Assembly (NCBI RefSeq): GCF_000526155.1
Contig: NZ_JAFN01000001.1
Coordinates: 488,501-552,500 of the forward strand
Source: Deferrisoma camini S3R1
GTDB lineage: Bacteria; Desulfobacterota; Deferrisomatia; Deferrisomatales; Deferrisomataceae
Reading direction: 5' to 3'
Length of the DNA stretch: 64,000 nucleotides
Under the pieces are notes generated by a model. It ran no database searches. It was given only the letters and a program-made list of their open reading frames with translations, and was not told where the DNA came from. This document shows, one piece after another, positions 55,025-64,000 of this stretch; positions within the stretch are counted from its first letter, which is position 1, and every line of letters starts with the position of its first letter. The position numbers were made by a program, and so were the translations under genes.

Positions 55025-56482
55025 ATGCAGATTCGGTTCGGCACCGACGGCTGGCGGGGGGTGATCGCCCGGGACTTCACGTTCGACAACGTGAGGCGGG
55101 TGGCCGCGGCCGTGGCCGGGTTCTTGGAGGAGACCGGGCGGGCGGGCCAAGGGGTGGCCGTGGGGTTCGACCGCCGGTTCCTCTCCCGGGAGTTCGCGGC
55201 CGAGGCCGCGGGCGTGCTCGCGGCCCGGGGCATCCGGGTGTGGGTGGCTGCCGAGCCGGTCCCCACGCCGGTGGTGTCGTGGGCCGTGCGGCGGCTGGGC
55301 CTGGGGGGTGGCGTGGTGATCACGGCGAGCCACAACCCCCCCGAGTGGAACGGGGTGAAGTTCAAGGAGCACCTGGGGTGCGCCGCCCGGACCGCCACCA
55401 GCGCCCGGCTCGAGGAGCTGCTGGCCGGGGTCCCGGAAACGGTCGCCTGTCTGGGGCCGACCGAGGCCCGTCGTCGGGGGCTGTGGGCCGCCCTGGACGT
55501 GTGGGACGAGTACCGCCAGGCCCTCTGGGAGTTCGTGGACCGGGATCGGATCCGGCGGGCCGGGCTGGCCGTGGGGGTGGACGCCATGCACGGGTGCGCC
55601 GCGCCGTGGCTCCTGCGGCTGCTCGACGAAGCCGGCTGCCGGGTGGAGGCCCTGCGGGCCGACGACAACCCGGGGTTCGGCGGCGTGCCCCCCGAGCCCC
55701 TGGAGGAGCACCTGGCCGGGCTGGCGGCCCGGGTCCGGGAGGCCGGACTGGCCGTGGGGCTGGCCAACGACGGCGACGCCGACCGGATCGGAGCGGTGGA
55801 CGAGCGGGGCCATTACTTCTCGACTCAGCGGATCTTCGCCGTGATCCTCCACCATCTGCTGGAGACCAAGGGCCTCCGGGGCCGGGTGGTCCGCTCCGCC
55901 TCGGGCACGGTCATGGCCGACCTGATGGCCCGGCGGCGGGGGCTCGGCGTGGTGGAGACCCCCATCGGGTTCAAGTTCATCGGCGAGGTGTTGCTGGAGC
56001 CCGGTACCCTGATCGGGGGGGAGGAGAGCGGGGGGATCGGCATCCCCGCGTTCGGGCCGGAACGGGACGGCCTGCTGAACGCCCTCCTCCTGGTGGAGAT
56101 CGTGGCGGGCCGGGGTCACGGGATCCGAAGGGCCCTGGACGAGGTGTTCCGGGACACCGGGTACTTCGCCTACCGGCGGGTGGACCTGCCCCTCGCTCCG
56201 GGCCGGGCGCCCGCGGTGCGCGCGAACTTGGAGGCGTTGGCCAAGCCGGCGGACCTGGCCGGCCGGCGCGTGCTTCGGGTGTCCCGCACCGACGGGCTCC
56301 GGTTCGAGCGCGAGGACGACTCGTGGCTCCTCGTCCGGCCCTCTGGAACCGAGCCGAAACTCCGGCTCTATGCCGAGGCCCGGAGCCGGGAGGACGTGAC
56401 CGCTCTCCTCGAGGCCGGCCGCCGTCTCGTGGAGGGGGTCCTGGAGAGCGCCCCCCCTGCGCCGGCGCCCTCCGGCCCATGA
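55025..56482 (+). CDS. Phosphoglucomutase/phosphomannomutase family protein
   Basis: 485 residues. IRFGTDGWRGVIARDFTFDNV, active-site phospho-serine in TASHNPPEWNGVKF near 100, metal loop ANDGDADRIGAVDE near 248, sugar loop GGEESGGIGIP near 336, and phosphate-binding VRPSGTEPKLRLYAEA near the C-terminus. Which hexose phosphate it uses cannot be told. 45 bp after pdxA. Confidence 0.92.
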   Translation: MQIRFGTDGWRGVIARDFTFDNVRRVAAAVAGFLEETGRAGQGVAVGFDRRFLSREFAAEAAGVLAARGIRVWVAAEPVPTPVVSWAVRRLGLGGGVVITASHNPPEWNGVKFKEHLGCAARTATSARLEELLAGVPETVACLGPTEARRRGLWAALDVWDEYRQALWEFVDRDRIRRAGLAVGVDAMHGCAAPWLLRLLDEAGCRVEALRADDNPGFGGVPPEPLEEHLAGLAARVREAGLAVGLANDGDADRIGAVDERGHYFSTQRIFAVILHHLLETKGLRGRVVRSASGTVMADLMARRRGLGVVETPIGFKFIGEVLLEPGTLIGGEESGGIGIPAFGPERDGLLNALLLVEIVAGRGHGIRRALDEVFRDTGYFAYRRVDLPLAPGRAPAVRANLEALAKPADLAGRRVLRVSRTDGLRFEREDDSWLLVRPSGTEPKLRLYAEARSREDVTALLEAGRRLVEGVLESAPPAPAPSGP

Positions 56483-56508
56483 GCGCCGTGGCTGGGCTCG
56501 GTTTCATC

Positions 56509-56658
56509 GGCTGGAAGGCTGGAAAGCTGGAAGGCCAAAAGCCTCCGGCATCAACAGTTCCTGAGTCTGTGGTTCCTGGTCTCTGGTTTCTAGTCTCTAG
56601 TCTCCCGCCTCGCGGCCTGCCGGAGCTGACATCCGAATTCTGACCTCTGACCCCTGAC
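56509..56658. repeat. Octamer and heptamer repeats upstream of uvrA
   Basis: GCTGGAAG-type octamers (56509-56540), then heptamers TTCCTGG, TCTCTGG, TTTCTAG and TCTCTAG (about 56570-56605). Next is a 26-bp block also found at 61459-61484, then TCTGACC, TCTGACC, CCTGACA running straight into the uvrA ATG. Confidence 0.78.
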
Positions 56659-59490
<2,832 letters not shown>

Positions 59491-59511
59491 GCGCTATCGC
59501 CCCCTGATCGG

Positions 59512-59720
59512 CGGGGCAAGGGGCCTGCCTCCGGCCGGGCGCGAAGCCGGGCATGCGATTCGCCGCGCAGGCACGGGACCGAAGAGCGGGTTTCCTGACA
59601 ACTCGGTGGAATCCGAACCCTTTCGCGGTCCGAGCGTCAGAGGCGCTGCGCGGCGAGCTAAGGGGCCGCGCCCGGCTCTCCGCCAGGCCCCTTGCCCCCG
59701 AAGCTTTGGCGATGGCAGGG
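59512..59720. mobile_element. Element A copy 4 (outer ends decayed)
   Basis: Inner arms GGGGCAAGGGGCCTGCC and GGCCAGGCCCCTTGCCCC pair. Internal CGCCGCGCAG / CTGCGCGGCG kept. The middle segment (CAACTCGGTGGAATCC) matches copy 2 closely. Lies 3' of uvrA. A partial right outer end, AGCTTTGGCGATGGCAGG, remains. Confidence 0.8.
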
Positions 59721-59739
59721 ACCTGCCCCACTCCCTCGG

Positions 59740-59795
59740 GGATTCGTGGCCTTTCGACCAGCGACCAGCCACCGACGACCGTCGACCGAAGCTGA
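59740..59795. repeat. Shared downstream block with GACC heptamers, second copy
   Basis: GGGGATTCGTGGCCTTTCGA, then GACCAGC, GACCAGC, CACCGAC, GACCGTC and GACCGAA. Same order as 53950-54012 behind another copy of element A. Confidence 0.7.
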
Positions 59796-59889
59796 GGGGG
59801 CAGCACGCCCCGAGACGGCGTGCAATCGGCGGTTGCAGCAGAAGGCTTCATGAATCGTGCGGGCTAACCCGGTTCCTGGGAGATTCCCG

Positions 59890-59930
59890 TTGACCTGAGG
59901 GGCGCGCGCCTGCTACTTTCGCGCGCCTCA
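59890..59930 (+). promoter_or_regulatory. livK promoter overlapped by a GC hairpin
   Basis: TTGACC (59890-59895), 18-bp spacer, TACTTT (59914-59919). The spacer and -10 region lie inside an inverted repeat (TGAGGGGCGCGCG at 59896 and CGCGCGCCTCA at 59920-59930). This could be an operator, or the terminator of the uvrA transcript. Confidence 0.5.
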
Positions 59931-59967
59931 AATTCTGTTTCTCCGTGTCAACAGAAAGGAGGCCCCC

Positions 59968-61080
59968 ATGTGGAATCGTCTCGCGGCCGCTGTTCTGACC
60001 CTGGCCCTGGCCGTGCCGTCGTTCGCCGGAACCGTCAAGATCGGGCTGATGGCGCCGTTGACCGGCGCGTGGGCCAGCGAGGGCCAGGAGATGAAGCAGA
60101 TCGTCGAGCTCCTGGCCGACGAGGTGAACGCCAAGGGCGGGGTGCTGGGTCAGGAGGTGGAGGTGATCGTGGAGGACGACGGCGGGGACCCCCGCACCGC
60201 GTCCCTGGCCGCCCAGCGGCTGTCCACCCAGGGCGTGGTGGCCGTGATCGGCACCTACGGCTCGTCGGTCACCGAGGCGAGCCAGGGCATCTATGACGAG
60301 GCCGAGATCCTGCAGGTGGCCAACGGCTCCACCGCGGTGCGGCTGACCGAGAAGGGGCTCAAGCTGTTCTTTCGCACCTGCCCCCGGGACGACGAGCAGG
60401 GACGGGTGGCCGCCCAGACCATCCAGAAGCTGGGGTTCAACAAGGTGGCCGTGCTCCACGACAACACCAGCTACGCCAAGGGGTTGGCCGAGGAGGCCAA
60501 GGGTCTTCTCGAGAAGGCCGGGGTGGAGATCGTGTTCTTCGACGCCCTGACCCCGGGCGAGCAGGACTACACCACGATCCTTACCAAGCTCAAGGCCGCC
60601 GGCCCCGAGGCCGTGCTCTTCACCGGGTACTACCCCGAGGCGGGGCTCCTGCTGCGGCAGAAGAAGGAGATGGGCTGGGAGGTGCCGTTCATCGGCGGCG
60701 ACGCCACGAACAACCCCGACCTGGTGAAGATCGCCGGCAAGCAGGCCGCGGCCGGCTTCTACTTCCTGAGCCCGCCGGTGCCCAGCGACCTGCCGTACGA
60801 GCGGGCCAAGGCGTTCCTGGCCGCCTACCGGAAGAAGTACGGCAGCGCCCCGGGCTCGATCTGGGCCGTGTTGGCGGGTGACGGCTTCCTCACGGTGACC
60901 ACCGCCATCGAGGCCGCCGGCAGCACCGACCCAGTCAAGCTGGCCGAGTACCTCCACGGCGGCAAGCCGTTCTCCGGCCTGACCGGCGAGATCGCGTTCA
61001 ACGCCAAGGGCGACCGGGTGGGCGAGGTGTACAAGGTCTACCGGGTCGACGCGGACGGGAGGTTCGTGCTGCAGAAGTAA
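59968..61080 (+). CDS. livK: Branched-chain amino-acid ABC transporter, substrate-binding protein
   Basis: 370 residues from ATG 59968 with AAGGAGG 5 bp upstream. Signal peptide MWNRLAAAVLTLALAVPSFA. Peripla_BP_6 fold: VKIGLMAPLTGAWASEGQEM, GVLGQEVEVIVEDDGGDP, VIGTYGSSVTEASQGIYD, and FTGYYPEAGLLLRQKKEMG. The Liv/Hbp group also takes aromatic acids and amides, so the ligand is not certain. Followed by the permease and ATPase genes. Confidence 0.9.
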   Translation: MWNRLAAAVLTLALAVPSFAGTVKIGLMAPLTGAWASEGQEMKQIVELLADEVNAKGGVLGQEVEVIVEDDGGDPRTASLAAQRLSTQGVVAVIGTYGSSVTEASQGIYDEAEILQVANGSTAVRLTEKGLKLFFRTCPRDDEQGRVAAQTIQKLGFNKVAVLHDNTSYAKGLAEEAKGLLEKAGVEIVFFDALTPGEQDYTTILTKLKAAGPEAVLFTGYYPEAGLLLRQKKEMGWEVPFIGGDATNNPDLVKIAGKQAAAGFYFLSPPVPSDLPYERAKAFLAAYRKKYGSAPGSIWAVLAGDGFLTVTTAIEAAGSTDPVKLAEYLHGGKPFSGLTGEIAFNAKGDRVGEVYKVYRVDADGRFVLQK

Positions 61081-61085
61081 GGGCG

Positions 61086-61482
61086 GGAAGGCTGGAAAGC
61101 CAGAAAGCTAGGAAGCTAGGAAGCTGGAAGGCTTGCTGGTGGGCCTTCGGGTCGGGTCGCGACGTGGAGTCGCTCCCTCTGCCGGGGCCAGAACTCAGAG
61201 GACAGCGGACAGGGCATGGGTCCTGTCCGCTGACTTGTACGCCCCAGTAACCTCGGTCTACGGTCTGGGGCCTTCGGCCGTATCAGGGGTCAGAGGACAG
61301 AGGTCAGTGGACAGGTCTGGTCCCACGACGCCGCTGTGGCCACAGTGCCTTTGCCTTTTTCTGGCTTCTGTCCGCTGAAATCTGGCTCCTGAACCCCATG
61401 CCCCGCACGCACCGCTCGGATCGAGACGCACACAAAGTCTGTACCCCGCAAACAGGCCGCCTCGCGGCCTACCGAAGCTGAC
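61086..61482. repeat. Intergenic repeat zone between livK and livH
   Basis: No gene in this 400-bp gap. It holds octamers (GCTGGAAA, GCCAGAAA, GCTAGGAA, GCTAGGAA, GCTGGAAG at 61090-61132), CAGAGGA/CAGCGGA heptamers (61196-61215), GTCAGAG/GACAGAG heptamers (61291-61320), TCTGTCC/GCTGAAA-type units (61368-61392), and the 26-bp block shared with the uvrA leader (61459-61484). Confidence 0.75.
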
Positions 61483-62388
61483 ATGGAACAGTTCTTTCAA
61501 CAACTCACCAACGGGCTCGCGGTGGGCGGCATCTACGCCCTGATCGCGCTCGGGTACACCATGGTCTACGGTGTGCTCAAGCTGATCAACTTCGCCCACG
61601 GCGACCTGTTCACCCTGGGAGCCTACCTGGGGCTGACCCTGATCACCTCCCTGGCCCTCCACGACCGGGTGGGCGTGGCCCTGGGGGTGCTCGTGCTGGT
61701 GCTCATGGTCATGGGCCTGGTGGCCGTGGTCGGGGGGCTCTTGGAGCGCACGGCGTACCGGCCGCTTCGGGAGTCGCCGCGCCTGTCGGCCGTGGTCAGC
61801 GCCCTGGGCGCCTCGATCTTCCTGCAGAACGCCATCATGCTGATCTACGGGGCCCGCCTCCGGGTCTACCCTCAGGACATCCTGCCGCGCACGACCGTCC
61901 ACCTGTTCGGGGTGGGCGTGCCGCTCATGCGGATCCTGATTTTCTCGGCGTCGGTGGTGCTGATGGCCGTGCTGTACCTCTGGATCCACAAGACCCGCAT
62001 GGGCACGGCGATCCGGGCGGCGGCCATCGACCAGGGCGCGGCGCGGCTCATGGGGATCGACGTGGACCGGGTGATCCTGCTGGTGTTTCTGGTGGGCCCG
62101 GCCCTGGGGGGGGCGGCCGGCGTGATGGTGGGCCTGTACTACGGCCAGATCAGCTTCACCATGGGGTGGCTCTACGGCCTGAAGGCGTTTACGGCCGCCA
62201 TCCTCGGGGGCATCGGGAACATCCCGGGCGCCATGCTGGGGGGGTTGCTGCTGGGCGTGATCGAGGCGTTGGGCGCGGCCTACGTGTCGCTGGCCTGGAA
62301 GGACGCGATCGCGTTCCTGGTCCTCATTCTCATCCTGATCGTCCGGCCCACCGGGATCCTGGGTGAGCGGGTGGCGGAAAAGGTGTGA
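61483..62388 (+). CDS. livH: Branched-chain amino-acid ABC transporter permease LivH
   Basis: 301 residues, about 8 membrane helices. GLAVGGIYALIALGYTMVYGVLKLINFAHGD is the family start; the EAA-like loop MRAAAIDQ-type string appears as IRAAAIDQGAARLMGID. The ATG lies inside the 26-bp dispersed block and has no Shine-Dalgarno. Stop overlaps livM (TGATG). Confidence 0.93.
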   Translation: MEQFFQQLTNGLAVGGIYALIALGYTMVYGVLKLINFAHGDLFTLGAYLGLTLITSLALHDRVGVALGVLVLVLMVMGLVAVVGGLLERTAYRPLRESPRLSAVVSALGASIFLQNAIMLIYGARLRVYPQDILPRTTVHLFGVGVPLMRILIFSASVVLMAVLYLWIHKTRMGTAIRAAAIDQGAARLMGIDVDRVILLVFLVGPALGGAAGVMVGLYYGQISFTMGWLYGLKAFTAAILGGIGNIPGAMLGGLLLGVIEALGAAYVSLAWKDAIAFLVLILILIVRPTGILGERVAEKV

Positions 62389-63332
62389 TGACGCGGCGCA
62401 CGAAGATCGGGGTCGCGGTGGCCGTGGCCGGGCTGGCGGCGGCGCCGGCCGTGCTGAACCCCTACTGGGTGGACGTCCTGAACAGCGTGGGGCTGTACGG
62501 GCTGCTGGCCCTGAGCCTCAACGTGATCCTGGGCGACGCGGGCATGTACAACATGGGCCACGCCGCGTTCTACGCCGTGGGCGCCTATGCCACCGCCATC
62601 CTGAACACCCGCTACGGCATCCCCGTGCTGTGGACCCTGCCCCTGGCCGGGCTGGCGGCCGGGGCGTTCGCCGCGGTGGTGGCCCGCCCGGTCATCCACC
62701 TCCGGGGGGACTACCTCCTGATCGTCACGGTGGGGGTGGGCGAGATCCTGCGGATCGCCCTGGTCAACGACGTGTTCGGGCTCACCGGCGGGCCCAACGG
62801 CATCTTCGGCATCGCGCGGCCCTTCGTGTTCGGGCTGAAGATCCGCAAGCCCCATCAGTTCTACTACCTGATCTGGGCGTTCGTGGCCCTCACCGTGTTC
62901 GTGTTCCACCGGCTCCAGCACTCCCGCTTCGGCCGGGCCCTCAACTACCTGCGGGACGATCCGGTGGCGGCCGAGGGCAGCGGCATCCCCACGGGCCGGT
63001 ACCGGCTGCTGGCGTTCGTGGTGGGGGCGGCGTGGGCCGGCATGGCCGGAACCCTCTACGCCACCAAGATGACGATCATCTCGCCCCAGTCGTTCAGCTT
63101 CTGGGAGTCGGTGGTGGTGTTCATGATCGTGATCCTGGGGGGGGCGGGCAACATGGCGGGGGTGCTTCTGGGGGCGTTCCTGATCGTGGGGCTGCCCGAG
63201 GTGTTCAGGGGATTCGCGAGCGCACGACTGCTCGTGTTCGGGCTCGTGATGATGGTCATGATGGTGGTGCGGACCCAGGGGCTCCTGCCGCCGAGGCCGC
63301 GTCGGTTCCGGCTGCCGGACGCGTCGGGCTGA
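62388..63332 (+). CDS. livM: Branched-chain amino-acid ABC transporter permease LivM
   Basis: 314 residues from ATG 62388. LivM-type permease: GLYGLLALSLNVILGDAGMYNMGHAAFYAVGAY, LTGGPNGIFGI, and ALNYLRDDPVAAEGSGI (cytoplasmic EAA loop). Translationally coupled to livH; the ATPase gene begins 15 bp after its stop. Confidence 0.93.
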   Translation: MTRRTKIGVAVAVAGLAAAPAVLNPYWVDVLNSVGLYGLLALSLNVILGDAGMYNMGHAAFYAVGAYATAILNTRYGIPVLWTLPLAGLAAGAFAAVVARPVIHLRGDYLLIVTVGVGEILRIALVNDVFGLTGGPNGIFGIARPFVFGLKIRKPHQFYYLIWAFVALTVFVFHRLQHSRFGRALNYLRDDPVAAEGSGIPTGRYRLLAFVVGAAWAGMAGTLYATKMTIISPQSFSFWESVVVFMIVILGGAGNMAGVLLGAFLIVGLPEVFRGFASARLLVFGLVMMVMMVVRTQGLLPPRPRRFRLPDASG

Positions 63333-63347
63333 AGGGAGGCCGGGGAG

Positions 63348-64000
63348 ATGGCGCTGCTGGAGCTCGAGGCCGTCACCAAGACTTTCGGCGGGCTCACGGC
63401 CGTGGACGCGGTGTCGTTCGGGGTGGACGAGGGCACCATCGTGGGGCTGATCGGCCCGAACGGGGCCGGCAAGACCACGGTGTTCAACCTGATCACGGGC
63501 AACTACCGGCCGGACGCCGGCCGCGTCCGGTTCGCGGGCCGCGATATCACGGGCCGGCCCACCCACCGGATCGTGGCCCAGGGCATCGCACGCACGTTCC
63601 AGACGATCCGCCTGTTCCACCGGATGACCGTGCTGGAGAACGTGCTGGCCGGCCGGCACTGCCGCATGCGCTCCGGCATCCTCTCCGCGGTCCTGCGGAC
63701 CCGGTCGGAGCGGCAGGAGGAGGGCCGGGCCGTGGCCGACGCCATGGCGGCCCTTCGGTTCGTGGGGCTGGCCGACCGGGCCGAGGACCTGGCCGGCAAC
63801 CTGTCGTACGGGAACCAGCGGCTCCTGGAGATCGCCCGGGCCTTGGCGACCGAGCCGCGGTTGATCGTGCTCGACGAGCCGGCCGGGGGCATGAACGAGC
63901 AGGAGACCCTGGCGCTGCTGGAGCTCATCCGCCAGATCCGGGAGCGGGGCGTGACCGTGCTTCTGATCGAGCACGACATGGGGCTGGTGATGGAGGCGTG
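63348..64000 (+). CDS. livG: Branched-chain amino-acid ABC transporter ATPase LivG (3' end outside window)
   Basis: 217 residues visible from ATG 63348 (GGGGAG upstream), open to the right edge. Walker A GPNGAGKTT near 38, Q-loop ARTFQTIRLF, signature LSYGNQRLLEIARAL, Walker B LIVLDEPAGGM and the H-loop LLIEHDM. LivG-type rather than LivF because of the ARTFQ string and the GMN dimer loop. Confidence 0.93.
   Translation, partial: MALLELEAVTKTFGGLTAVDAVSFGVDEGTIVGLIGPNGAGKTTVFNLITGNYRPDAGRVRFAGRDITGRPTHRIVAQGIARTFQTIRLFHRMTVLENVLAGRHCRMRSGILSAVLRTRSERQEEGRAVADAMAALRFVGLADRAEDLAGNLSYGNQRLLEIARALATEPRLIVLDEPAGGMNEQETLALLELIRQIRERGVTVLLIEHDMGLVMEA

Overview
The window is very GC-rich, densely packed bacterial DNA with no rRNA and one tRNA. 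The gene content points to an anaerobic or facultative, probably respiratory, deltaproteobacterium-like Gram-negative: several sigma-54 regulators, a tungsten-type aldehyde oxidoreductase, corrinoid methyltransferases, DUF362 iron-sulfur proteins, SurA, and a LexA-ImuA-ImuB-DnaE2 cassette. This placement is inferred from gene families; no marker gene was phylogenetically tested.

Layout. 2-5263: two large surface or secreted proteins (a VWA protein entering from the left edge, and a repeat protein with a Gly/Asp-rich tail), ending exactly where a broken moeB/thiF fragment begins on the other strand. 5590-7024: a VapBC-type module facing a HEPN/MNT pair. 7256-13160 (minus): an SOS mutasome operon, lexA-imuA-imuB-dnaE2. 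13326-14798: a PAS/sigma-54 activator. 14937-21522 (minus): a quaternary-amine demethylation operon (BCCT transporter, MttB-family methyltransferase, second BCCT transporter, corrinoid protein, methyl-THF methyltransferase) with a recognisable sigma-54 promoter. A corrinoid reactivase is divergent at 21965. 23744-27474 (minus): iron-type alcohol dehydrogenase, PAS histidine kinase and NtrC-type regulator.

27881-47672 (plus) is the centrepiece. It holds DUF4242, two DUF362 proteins, an Mrp-like ATPase with a natural His tail, two unknown small proteins, a mycofactocin-type SDR, the 42-residue mycofactocin precursor mftA, mftB, mftC, an OYE/FadH oxidoreductase, a complete ETF/ETF-quinone oxidoreductase/FixX set, mftF, the nickel-pincer genes larE-larB-larC1, and an aldehyde:ferredoxin oxidoreductase. 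The alcohol dehydrogenase operon and this island diverge from two facing sigma-54 promoters. A reasonable reading is a regulated alcohol/aldehyde oxidation system in which mycofactocin passes electrons through ETF to quinones. No mftD or mftE is present in the window.

47737-64000 is mostly housekeeping: initiator tRNA, nadA, mfd, surA-like, pdxA, a phosphohexomutase, uvrA, and the start of a branched-chain amino-acid ABC operon (livK, livH, livM, partial livG).

The most unusual material is non-coding. (i) Five copies of a roughly 270-bp element with inverted-repeat arms whose bases change together, usually at the 3' ends of genes. (ii) A separate 236-bp inverted-repeat element inside the methyltransferase operon. 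(iii) Dispersed degenerate 7- and 8-bp tandem repeats, one of which lies inside the dnaE2 reading frame. (iv) A 507-bp-period tandem array splitting the ETF genes. Two of the inverted-repeat families supply the stop codon of the adjoining gene.
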